A stretch of 5,509 nucleotides of DNA from an uncultured Eubacteriales bacterium (GTDB lineage: Bacteria > Bacillota > Clostridia > Oscillospirales > Acutalibacteraceae): contig CAKSKO010000093.1 in assembly GCA_934465125.1 (NCBI GenBank), positions 1 through 5,509 on the forward strand, read 5' to 3'. The translations under genes and the position numbers were made by a program. The notes under the pieces were generated by a model that worked only from the letters and a program-made list of their open reading frames with translations, had not been told where the DNA came from and did not search any database. The stretch's first letter is position 1. Each line of letters begins with the position of its first letter. Below, piece after piece: positions 1-5,504 of the stretch.

Positions 1-1
1 A

Positions 2-1501
2 AGAGCACCCGTTGTTGTTGTGATGGGACACGTCGATCATGGAAAGACATCCCTTCTAGATGCGATCCGCCATGCACACGTTACCTCAACGGAAGCGGGG
101 GGAATCACTCAGCATATTGGCGCATACCGCGTTAGCATCGACGGCAGAGAAATTACTTTCTTAGATACCCCAGGCCATGAAGCGTTTACCACGATGCGTG
201 CAAGAGGTGCGCAGGTAACAGATATTGCGATTCTTGTTGTTGCTGCCGACGACGGGATCATGCCGCAGACAGTTGAAGCGATCAACCACGCAAAGGCCGC
301 TGATGTTTCAATTATTGTAGCGATCAATAAAATGGACAAAGAGGGCGCAAACCCAGATATTGTGAAGCAGCAGCTTACAGAATACGAACTCGTTCCCGAA
401 GAGTGGGGCGGAGATACGCCATGCATTCCAGTATCGGCCTCTACCAAGGAGGGAATTGATGATCTTCTTGAGATGGTGCTTTTGATTGCGGATATGAAGG
501 AATTAAAAGCGAATCCAGACCGTGCTGCAAAGGGAACGGTCATTGAAGCAAGACTCGACAAAGGCCGAGGACCGATTGCGACGGTACTTGTTCAAAATGG
601 TACGCTTTCGATCGGAGATATCATTGTTGCGGGGACGTCTGTTGGACGTGTACGCGCGATGATGAACGATAAAGGAGAAAAGGTGAAGACAGCTGGGCCG
701 TCTATCCCTGTTGAAATCACCGGACTTGACGATACCCCTTCAGGTGGAGATATCTTTAACTGTGTTTCCGATGAACGCTTAGCGAGAGAACTTGTATCAC
801 AAAGAAAAGAAAAACAAAAAGAAGATCAGTTTAACGCCCAGACAAAGGTAACCCTTGACAATTTATTTGATCAGATGCAGATCGGAGAGGTTAAGGAGCT
901 GAAGATCATCGTTAAGGCAGATGTACAGGGTTCCGTGGAAGCAGTGCGGCAATCGCTTGAAAAATTAAGCAACGAAGAAGTCAGAGTCAATGTGATTCAT
1001 GGGGGAGTCGGAGCAATCCGTGAATCGGATGTGATGCTTGCAAACGCGTCGAACGCGATCATCGTTGGGTTTAATGTCAGGCCTGATCCTGTTGCGGCGG
1101 AGAACGCACAGAGAGACGGTGTTGATATGCGGCTTTACCGTGTGATCTACGATTGCATTGAAGAGATCGAATCGGCGATGAAGGGAATGCTTGCGCCGAA
1201 GGTTAGAGAAGTAGAACTCGGTCGTGCGGAATGCCGTCAGGTGTATAAAATCACAGGTGTTGGAACGATTTCAGGAAGCTATGTGCTTTCCGGTAAAATC
1301 ACAAGAAACGCGGAGATTCGTATTGTTAGAGACGGGATTGTTATCGCAGAAGATAAGCTTTCTTCCCTGCGCCGGTTTAAAGATGACGTCAAAGAGGTTG
1401 CGCAAGGATACGAATGCGGAATTGGGCTTGAGCATTTTAATGACATCAAAGAAGGAGATATCTTTGAAGCGTTTATGATGGAAGAATACCGTGAAGATTA
1501 A
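2..1501 (+). CDS. infB: Translation initiation factor IF-2, 3' part (5' end outside window)
   Basis: IF-2 is the GTPase that places initiator tRNA on the 30S subunit and promotes 50S joining. The frame is open from the first complete codon at position 2 (reading [16 protein letters not shown]), so the gene enters from the left and the GTG/ATG near 20-25 is internal, not the start. Numbering from position 2, the G domain shows G1 GHVDHGKT at about residues 9-16, switch [11 protein letters not shown] at 33-42, G3 DTPGHE at 55-60, G4 NKMD at 109-112 and G5 SAS at 145-147. A beta-barrel domain II follows (about 170-270), then domain III with [10 protein letters not shown] and VGFNVRPD, and the C-terminal tRNA-binding barrel with [21 protein letters not shown] and FNDIKEGD. 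About 500 residues are visible; bacterial IF-2 usually has 700-950, so the variable N-terminal region is missing. No frameshift or lost motif is seen. It ends TAA and is followed by rbfA after 102 nt. Confidence 0.98.
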   Translation, partial: RAPVVVVMGHVDHGKTSLLDAIRHAHVTSTEAGGITQHIGAYRVSIDGREITFLDTPGHEAFTTMRARGAQVTDIAILVVAADDGIMPQTVEAINHAKAADVSIIVAINKMDKEGANPDIVKQQLTEYELVPEEWGGDTPCIPVSASTKEGIDDLLEMVLLIADMKELKANPDRAAKGTVIEARLDKGRGPIATVLVQNGTLSIGDIIVAGTSVGRVRAMMNDKGEKVKTAGPSIPVEITGLDDTPSGGDIFNCVSDERLARELVSQRKEKQKEDQFNAQTKVTLDNLFDQMQIGEVKELKIIVKADVQGSVEAVRQSLEKLSNEEVRVNVIHGGVGAIRESDVMLANASNAIIVGFNVRPDPVAAENAQRDGVDMRLYRVIYDCIEEIESAMKGMLAPKVREVELGRAECRQVYKITGVGTISGSYVLSGKITRNAEIRIVRDGIVIAEDKLSSLRRFKDDVKEVAQGYECGIGLEHFNDIKEGDIFEAFMMEEYRED

Positions 1502-1553
1502 CGAAAGAATATTTTTATAGGCTAGAGCCAAAGATAACTAAAGAAATGGAAAA

Positions 1554-1583
1554 GTGAGTTCCAGATTGTTTTTTGGAACTCAC
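1554..1583 (+). promoter_or_regulatory. Perfect 10-bp stem-loop between infB and rbfA
   Basis: GTGAGTTCCA (1554-1563) is an exact inverted repeat of TGGAACTCAC (1574-1583), with a 10-nt T-rich loop. The 3' arm ends about eight bases before the Shine-Dalgarno core of rbfA. No T-run follows the 3' arm, so it is not a canonical intrinsic terminator; the T-run lies in the loop. It may be an RNA-processing or stability element or affect ribosome access to rbfA. A weaker alternative stem, TGGAA (1547-1551) with TTCCA (1559-1563), shares the 5' arm and would put the T-run 3' of the stem. The pairing is seen; the role is inferred. Confidence 0.6.
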
Positions 1584-1591
1584 AATAGAGG

Positions 1592-1598
1592 GGAGGAG
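1592..1598 (+). promoter_or_regulatory. Ribosome binding site of rbfA
   Basis: GGAGGAG sits five to seven bases before the ATG at 1604 inside a purine-rich tract. It supports this start and indicates efficient independent initiation after the 102-nt gap behind infB. Confidence 0.85.
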
Positions 1599-1603
1599 AA
1601 GGT

Positions 1604-1969
1604 ATGCCGAGCCACAAATCAGATCGTAATCAAGAAGATATCAAACGTGAGCTCACTGCGATTTTGCGGGACTTGAAGGATCCTCGTGTACACGAAGGGC
1701 TGATCAGTATTGTCAGAGTAGAGGTGGCAAGAGACCTCTCGTTTTGTAAAGTATATATTAGCGCGCTCAAAGGAAAGCAAACGGCAAAGACAGCTGTTCA
1801 GGGTCTGAAATCAGCAGAAGGATATATCAGACATGAGCTTGGAGCAAGACTTCGTTTGCGGCAGATCCCAGCGTTGTCTTTTCATGCAACGGATTCGATT
1901 GAATACAGCGCGAATATTTCAAAACTGCTCCATGACTTGAAGGATGAACACAATGATGAGAATAGATGA
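1604..1969 (+). CDS. rbfA: 30S ribosome-binding factor A
   Basis: RbfA is a small KH-fold protein that binds the immature 30S subunit near helix 1 of 16S rRNA and helps late maturation and cold adaptation. The 121-residue product is of normal family length. Family landmarks are visible in order: an N-terminal helix with EDIKRELTAILRDLKDPRV (DPRV at 26-29), the strand motif VEVARDLSFCKVYIS (39-53), a helix ending RHELGARLRLRQIPAL (76-91), and the C-terminal DSIEYSANISKLL (97-109). The ATG is fixed by the GGAGGAG site just upstream. Its last 17 bases overlap the most likely start of the nrnA-like gene, suggesting translational coupling. The place directly after infB is the standard one and supports the call. 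The short acidic tail (KDEHNDENR) arises where the two genes overlap. Confidence 0.97.
   Translation: MPSHKSDRNQEDIKRELTAILRDLKDPRVHEGLISIVRVEVARDLSFCKVYISALKGKQTAKTAVQGLKSAEGYIRHELGARLRLRQIPALSFHATDSIEYSANISKLLHDLKDEHNDENR
1939..1944 (+). promoter_or_regulatory. Ribosome binding site deciding the nrnA start
   Basis: GAAGGA lies inside the end of rbfA, eight bases before the ATG at 1953. It directly abuts the in-frame ATG at 1944, which therefore cannot use it, so 1953 (or the adjacent ATG at 1956) is the better start. Confidence 0.6.
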
Positions 1970-2906
1970 GATTGCGCAGATTCTCAAAAAACAAGATAAT
2001 ATTTTTATTTTGACCCATCAGTATCCGGATGGAGATACTTTGGGGTCTGCTTGTGCGCTTTGCCTGGCACTTCAGAGCTTGGGAAAGAACGCAAAGGTTC
2101 TTAACAACGATACGGTTCCATCGAAGCACCGTTATTTATTTGATGGAGTTCAAGAGCAGGAGTTTTCGCCGGTATATTTTGTAAGTGTTGATGTAGCGGA
2201 CTGTCAGCTGTTGGGAGAAAATCTCTCAATGTATGGGGATAAAGTGGACCTTTGTATTGATCACCACGGATCAAATGTGCAGTATGCGAAGGAAAGCTTT
2301 ATTGATTCTGACGCTGCTGCGACGGCGGAAATTATCTATGATTTGATTCATGTTTTACAAATAGAAATTGATCAAAAAATTGCCTCTTGTATTTATACAG
2401 GAATCTCGACGGATACCGGCTGCTTTAAGTATGCCAACGTCACGCCAAAAACGCATTTAATTGCAGCAGATTTGTTGAAGACAGGAATCGATGCGGCAAA
2501 GATCAATCGCTTGATGTTTGATAAGAAATCAAGGCAGAGAATAGAGCTTGAAAAGCTGGTTATGGGAACCATGGAATTTTTTTTTGATTCCAGATGTGCT
2601 TTTATTTATGTTACCAATGAAATGTGTAAACAAGTTGGGGCGTCGGAGGAAGACCTCGATGGATTGGCGTCAATCCCGCGCAAAGTTGACGGTGTTATTG
2701 TGGGGGTTACTCTTAGAGAAAAACAATCTGGCATTTTTAAGATTTCGCTGCGAGTAGACGATACGCTTGATGCGTCGGCTATCTGTGCAAAGTTTGGTGG
2801 TGGCGGACATAGAGCTGCGGCAGGATGCACGATCGGCGGCGGACTTACTGTGGCAAAACAACAGATTTTAGAAGCGATCAAAGCGGAAATGGATCAAACG
2901 ATATGA
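1953..2906 (+). CDS. nrnA: DHH/DHHA1 phosphoesterase, NrnA type (nanoRNase / pAp phosphatase)
   Basis: Members of this family hydrolyse short oligoribonucleotides (nanoRNA) from the 5' end and, in many cases, 3'-phosphoadenosine 5'-phosphate; some relatives act on cyclic dinucleotide products. The 317-residue product has every metal-binding DHH motif: THQYPDGD at 21-28, DVAD at 80-83, DHHG at 103-106 and DTGCFKY at 154-160. The C-terminal DHHA1 domain carries the substrate-binding GGGGHRAAAGC at 282-292. Length is typical for NrnA and too short for RecJ or GdpP, and no membrane, PAS or GGDEF part is present. The start at 1953 is preferred over 1944 because of the GAAGGA site at 1939-1944. It overlaps rbfA at its front, and its TGA overlaps the truB ATG as ATGA. 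A run of nine T (2577-2585) encodes FFF and could be slippage-prone. The exact substrate cannot be told from sequence alone. Confidence 0.92.
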   Translation: MMRIDEIAQILKKQDNIFILTHQYPDGDTLGSACALCLALQSLGKNAKVLNNDTVPSKHRYLFDGVQEQEFSPVYFVSVDVADCQLLGENLSMYGDKVDLCIDHHGSNVQYAKESFIDSDAAATAEIIYDLIHVLQIEIDQKIASCIYTGISTDTGCFKYANVTPKTHLIAADLLKTGIDAAKINRLMFDKKSRQRIELEKLVMGTMEFFFDSRCAFIYVTNEMCKQVGASEEDLDGLASIPRKVDGVIVGVTLREKQSGIFKISLRVDDTLDASAICAKFGGGGHRAAAGCTIGGGLTVAKQQILEAIKAEMDQTI

Positions 2907-3814
2907 ATGGAATAATTGTTATTGACAAACAGAAGGAGTATACTTCGTTTGACGTCGTCGCAGTGATGCGGCGACTTTTGAAACAAAAAAAAGTGGGGCA
3001 CACCGGTACGCTTGATCCTATGGCAACTGGGGTGCTTCCTATTTTAGTGGGCAATGCTACCAAAGCGCAGTCGCTTTTACCCGACACAGATAAAACATAT
3101 CTGGCTTCTTTTGAGTTGGGAATCACGACTGATACGCTCGACAGTACTGGGAATGTTTTTAGTACTTGTTCCTTTTCTGTCTCTAGAGAGGAGCTTACAT
3201 CAAAATTGACCCAGTTTTGTGGAGATATTCTTCAAATTCCACCGATGTATTCCGCGGTAAAGCAGAAAGGAAAAAGACTTTATGAGCTGGCGCGGGAAGG
3301 TATTACAGTAGAACGGGAGAAACGCCCGGTTACGATACGAAAGATTTCTCTTTGTGAGTTTGATGAAGCAAACGGGTGTGGAAAGCTGGAGATTACCTGT
3401 TCTAAAGGCACTTATATCCGAACACTCTGCGCCGATCTTGGCGATGCGCTAGGCTGCGGTGCTATCATGACAGGGCTTAGAAGAACAGAAGCCTGCGGAT
3501 TTCCGATCTCTTCGAGCATCACGCTCGAGCAGGCGAAAAAATTAGCGGAAGAAGGGAACCTGGAAGATCGTTTGATTTCAGTGAGCCAATTGTTTGCGGT
3601 CTATCCGGATGTGCATGTTACAAAAGCGCAGGCGGTGCGGTTTCAAAATGGCGGTGGACTCAGCTTAGACCGAGTTTTTTTAAAGCACGGCAATGCTGAT
3701 GAACAGCGGTACCGGGTGTTTGGACCGAAGGATTCTTTCTTGGGACTCGGAATGGTGTCGCATCGAAAAGAGGAGCTTTCTGTTTTGCAGTTGTTTCGAG
3801 AGAATGTTACATAG
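2903..3814 (+). CDS. truB: tRNA pseudouridine(55) synthase
   Basis: TruB isomerises U55 in the T-loop of nearly all elongator tRNAs to pseudouridine. The ATG at 2903 overlaps the nrnA stop (ATGA) and begins MNGIIVIDKQKEYTSFD, the usual family N-terminus; the frame is open further upstream inside nrnA, but that extension (26 residues) is unlike the family and is rejected. In the 303-residue product the catalytic Asp is D38 in GHTGTLDPMATGVLP (32-46). Other family motifs are QIPPMYSAVKQKGKRLYELA (111-130), CSKGTYIRTLCADLG (166-180) and LRRTEACGF (192-200). The final 100 or so residues form a C-terminal RNA-binding extension of the PUA-like type, poorly conserved as expected. Only a weak Shine-Dalgarno sequence (GGA near 2891) is present, so translation probably depends on coupling to nrnA. 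A run of eight A (2985-2992) encodes QKK. Confidence 0.97.
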   Translation: MNGIIVIDKQKEYTSFDVVAVMRRLLKQKKVGHTGTLDPMATGVLPILVGNATKAQSLLPDTDKTYLASFELGITTDTLDSTGNVFSTCSFSVSREELTSKLTQFCGDILQIPPMYSAVKQKGKRLYELAREGITVEREKRPVTIRKISLCEFDEANGCGKLEITCSKGTYIRTLCADLGDALGCGAIMTGLRRTEACGFPISSSITLEQAKKLAEEGNLEDRLISVSQLFAVYPDVHVTKAQAVRFQNGGGLSLDRVFLKHGNADEQRYRVFGPKDSFLGLGMVSHRKEELSVLQLFRENVT

Positions 3815-3821
3815 AGAGGGG

Positions 3822-3827
3822 AAGGAG
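3822..3827 (+). promoter_or_regulatory. Ribosome binding site of ribF
   Basis: AAGGAG lies seven bases before the ATG at 3835, within the purine-rich 20-nt gap after truB. It fixes the start and suggests that ribF is initiated independently of truB. Confidence 0.85.
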
Positions 3828-3834
3828 TAAACGT

Positions 3835-4761
3835 ATGCTGGTAGTCAACGGAATTACGCGGTCACGGTTTAAAACATCAGTAGCGCTCGGCTATTTTGAT
3901 GGTTTACATTTGGGACACAGAGCGGTCATTACAGCGGCAGTCAGGGGCGCTGGGTGGAGACTAACTCCCACGGTTTTCACATTTGCGCAGACCCCCGAAG
4001 TCAAGATAGGGGAAGAAGGCGCCGTCAACATCCTCACCCCTGAAATGAAAAGCCAATTACTTACTTCTATGAAGGTTAAGCAGCTCTATCAAGTATTGTT
4101 TCGAGACGTCGTAGCGATGCATCCGGAGCAATTTGTGCGTGCAGTTTTGGTTGACGCGCTGCAAGCCCAAAAAGTGTATTGTGGCTTTAACTACCATTTT
4201 GGACGAAGAGGAGAAGCAGGAGTTCCGGAACTAATAGATCTTTGTAAAAAATATGACATAGAAGTACATGAGCTGGACGCAGTCCTTTATGGAAAAGAAC
4301 CGATTAGTTCTACAAGAATCAAGAATTGTGTTTTAAATGGCGACATGAAATCTGCATCGGCGATGCTTGGCAGACCGTTTAGCTATGACTTTAGCGTTGT
4401 GCAAGGTAACCAGATTGGAAGAACGATGGGGACCCCTACGATCAACCAAATTTTTCCGAAAGAGTTTTTGATTCCTAAATTTGGTGTTTATGCATCTGTT
4501 GCGACGATTCAAAAGAAACGATATTGTGGAGTTACGAATATTGGAGTGAAGCCGACAGTTGGATCGGCAGTCCCTCTTTCCGAAACATGGATGCCTGATT
4601 ATCAGGGAGAAGAGTTGTATGGTCAGGATATAGAGGTGGAACTGATCGAATTTATCCGTGAAGAAAAGAAGTTCGATAGTATCGAGGATCTTAGAAAACA
4701 GATTCTAGATGCGGCGGAATGTTCCAAAAAAATCGTAACTCCCATGCTTAACCACAAGTGA
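3835..4761 (+). CDS. ribF: Bifunctional riboflavin kinase / FAD synthetase
   Basis: RibF phosphorylates riboflavin to FMN and then adenylates FMN to FAD in the cytoplasm. The 308-residue product is the normal bifunctional length. The N-terminal nucleotidyltransferase domain shows GYFDGLHLGH (19-28, the HxGH-type nucleotide site), CGFNYHFG (116-123) and SSTRIKNCVLNGDM (158-171). The C-terminal kinase domain starts near LGRPFS (178-183) and has GRTMGTPTINQ (195-205; TPT matches the phosphate-binding PTxN motif), PKFGVYA (214-220), VTNIGVKPTVG (233-243) and E250, which aligns with the usual catalytic Glu. The common ETH at that point is ETW here (250-252), followed by the family's LYG (261-263). 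Both activities therefore look intact. It is the last gene of the operon; rpsO, often next in Firmicutes, is absent and a terminator hairpin follows within 60 nt. Confidence 0.96.
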   Translation: MLVVNGITRSRFKTSVALGYFDGLHLGHRAVITAAVRGAGWRLTPTVFTFAQTPEVKIGEEGAVNILTPEMKSQLLTSMKVKQLYQVLFRDVVAMHPEQFVRAVLVDALQAQKVYCGFNYHFGRRGEAGVPELIDLCKKYDIEVHELDAVLYGKEPISSTRIKNCVLNGDMKSASAMLGRPFSYDFSVVQGNQIGRTMGTPTINQIFPKEFLIPKFGVYASVATIQKKRYCGVTNIGVKPTVGSAVPLSETWMPDYQGEELYGQDIEVELIEFIREEKKFDSIEDLRKQILDAAECSKKIVTPMLNHK

Positions 4762-4819
4762 ACATGTGAGGGTATATGCAGTGGAAAGTAATAAAAATTT
4801 TGTTCTATGATTATCAATA

Positions 4820-4857
4820 AAAAAGATACGCAAAGAAAATTCTCTGCGTATCTTTTT
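4820..4857. terminator. Bidirectional intrinsic terminator between convergent genes
   Basis: AAAAAGATACGCA (4820-4832) pairs perfectly with TGCGTATCTTTTT (4845-4857), 13 bp in all, and AGA/TCT can extend the stem inside past one mismatch. On the plus strand the stem ends in TTTTT, fitting a terminator for ribF and the operon. On the minus strand the A-run at 4819-4824 becomes T6 after the stem, fitting a terminator for the leftward gene whose stop is at 4870. The symmetry and position between two convergent stops make the dual role likely. Confidence 0.9.
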
Positions 4858-4869
4858 CTATTGGTCGGT

Positions 4870-5178
4870 TTATTCGTTGAATAAATCGTCTCCGCTTTTA
4901 AAATCAAATCCCGGATGATGATCAAATTTTACTGCGCCAACAACAGCTTTTCCTTTTACTGCATTGCTGACCATCGCGATTCCTTCGTTACCGAATCCCG
5001 CACAGAGCTCAATCGCTTTGACCCCTTGTTGAGTGAGCTCTTTTGCAACGGCGACCCCTTCCTTGTAATTTTTTACGCCGACTACTGTTAAATTTACAAC
5101 AGGAGTCTCGATGACTGTTCTGTGTTTTTGACAGTTAACCTCAGGCGCAACAAAAATAAAAGCAGCATTTACTTTCAT
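4870..5178 (-). CDS. Small DUF6506-like protein of unknown function
   Basis: The 102-residue product begins MKVNAAFIFVAPEV and resembles, from memory, the DUF6506 family of small bacterial proteins of unknown function; no search was done. It has no signal peptide or membrane helix and is probably cytosolic. Visible blocks are a first strand NAAFIFVAP (4-12), a charged loop with C16, H19 and R20, a strand TPVVNLTVVGV (25-35), a helix KEGVAVAKELTQQGV (39-53), the block AIELCAGFG (55-63), and a C-terminal VGAVKFDHHPG (80-90). This alternation of strands and helices suggests a compact alpha/beta fold. C59, D86, H87 and H88 are candidate functional residues by inference only. The ATG at 5176-5178 has GGAGGT six bases upstream. 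The gene converges on ribF, has its own promoter, and is not part of the translation operon. I do not know its substrate or partner. Confidence 0.85.
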   Translation of the reverse strand: MKVNAAFIFVAPEVNCQKHRTVIETPVVNLTVVGVKNYKEGVAVAKELTQQGVKAIELCAGFGNEGIAMVSNAVKGKAVVGAVKFDHHPGFDFKSGDDLFNE

Positions 5179-5184
5179 AATAAG

Positions 5185-5190
5185 ACCTCC
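5185..5190 (-). promoter_or_regulatory. Ribosome binding site of the DUF6506-like gene
   Basis: GGAGGT on the minus strand lies six bases before the ATG ending at 5178. It is a near-perfect Shine-Dalgarno sequence and fixes the start. Confidence 0.85.
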
Positions 5191-5222
5191 ATAAGCTTGT
5201 TAAAAAAATAACTATTAAAGGT

Positions 5223-5251
5223 ATTTTACACCGAATTCCTTAAACTGTCAA
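5223..5251 (-). promoter_or_regulatory. Sigma-A type promoter of the DUF6506-like gene
   Basis: Read on the minus strand, TTGACA (5246-5251) is separated by exactly 17 bases from TAAAAT (5223-5228). The -35 is consensus and the -10 matches five of six. The predicted transcription start is an A near 5216, giving a leader of about 38 nt to the start codon. No other strong promoter is seen upstream of the gene. Confidence 0.8.
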
Positions 5252-5256
5252 TTTTA

Positions 5257-5281
5257 ATACTATTTGTTATCTAAATAGTAT
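5257..5281. promoter_or_regulatory. 25-bp operator-like palindrome upstream of the DUF6506-like promoter
   Basis: ATACTATTT (5257-5265) and AAATAGTAT (5273-5281) form a perfect 9-bp inverted repeat with a 7-bp spacer. Its centre is about 53 bp upstream of the predicted start and its near edge is five bases from the -35 box. That is a typical place for an activator, or for a repressor that blocks RNA polymerase from upstream. The ATACTATTT 9-mer recurs at 5329-5337. The repeat is seen; the regulator is unknown. Confidence 0.6.
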
Positions 5282-5300
5282 AATAAAATTGATATTATAC
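5278..5300. repeat. Second inverted repeat, interlocked with the first
   Basis: GTATAATA (5278-5285) and TATTATAC (5293-5300) form a perfect 8-bp inverted repeat, also with a 7-bp spacer. It shares GTAT (5278-5281) with the right arm of the preceding palindrome. The region is very AT-rich, so part of this could be chance; the equal spacing makes it worth noting. Confidence 0.45.
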
Positions 5301-5385
5301 AATATTTGTTGCGTATAAATTTCTATTCATACTATTTTTCATTCCTATGCTATCAAATTTTCAGGAAAGCAAACATAGGTAATGT

Positions 5386-5421
5386 AAAAAAAGCAGGGAG
5401 AACTTAAACTGCCCCAGTTTA
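5386..5421 (-). terminator. Possible weak leftward terminator
   Basis: TAAACTG (5405-5411) and CAGTTTA (5415-5421) form a perfect 7-bp hairpin with a CCC loop on the plus strand. On the minus strand this hairpin is followed after 12 nt by T7 (5386-5392). A second, 4-bp stem on the minus strand (GCAG/CTGC, plus-strand 5409-5412 with 5393-5396) abuts the T7 directly and excludes the first. This could end a leftward transcript coming from beyond the window, but the distance of the better stem from the T-run makes it doubtful. Confidence 0.3.
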
Positions 5422-5466
5422 TACAGACGACACACAAAAGCACCTGTGTAGGAAATATTTCGTTTT

Positions 5467-5504
5467 AAGCGGAGTGGCGCAGCGTCAGCGGTGCCACTCC
5501 GCTT
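5467..5504. repeat. Strong GC-rich hairpin at the window edge
   Basis: AAGCGGAGTGGC (5467-5478) pairs perfectly with GCCACTCCGCTT (5493-5504). The stem can be extended by a G.U and a C-G pair, then an A.G mismatch and two more G-C pairs closing a GTCA loop. It stands out in GC content from the AT-rich surroundings. Plus-strand transcripts would read TTTGGTC after it, and minus-strand ones TTAAAACG, so neither side has a good T-run. It may be a terminator with a weak tail, part of a small RNA, or a repeat element; the sequence is cut five bases after it. Confidence 0.7.

Noticed and set aside
109..561. 150-codon open frame on the minus strand
   Set aside because: It lies entirely opposite the IF-2 G domain, whose motifs are unambiguous, and it has no recognisable protein features.
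2606..2881. 91-codon open frame on the minus strand
   Set aside because: It is antisense to the conserved DHHA1 end of nrnA, and its composition (proline and serine runs opposite glycine codons) is that of a shadow frame.
2825..2902. 26-residue N-terminal extension of truB
   Set aside because: It overlaps the conserved end of nrnA, has no similarity to TruB N-termini, and the ATG at 2903 gives the standard MNGIIVIDK start.
4776..4820. Short 14-codon frame after ribF (MQWKVIK...)
   Set aside because: GAGGG is only about three bases from its ATG, too close for good initiation, and the frame ends at the terminator stem. It looks like chance.
5306..5335. Possible rightward promoter TTGTTG-18-TACTAT
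   Set aside because: Both boxes are weak and such matches are expected by chance in this AT-rich stretch; no gene follows on the plus strand inside the window.
5347..5382. 11-codon frame starting MLSNF
   Set aside because: There is no ribosome binding site and it lies in AT-rich non-coding DNA.
5467..5504. T-box-like core on the minus strand (TGGCACCGC, close to the TGGNACCGCG consensus)
   Set aside because: The match lies within a hairpin whose arms pair the TGG with GCCA, no competing downstream terminator with a T-run exists, and no amino-acid gene or tRNA synthetase follows. The specifier stem would lie outside the window, so it cannot be excluded fully, but the similarity looks like chance.
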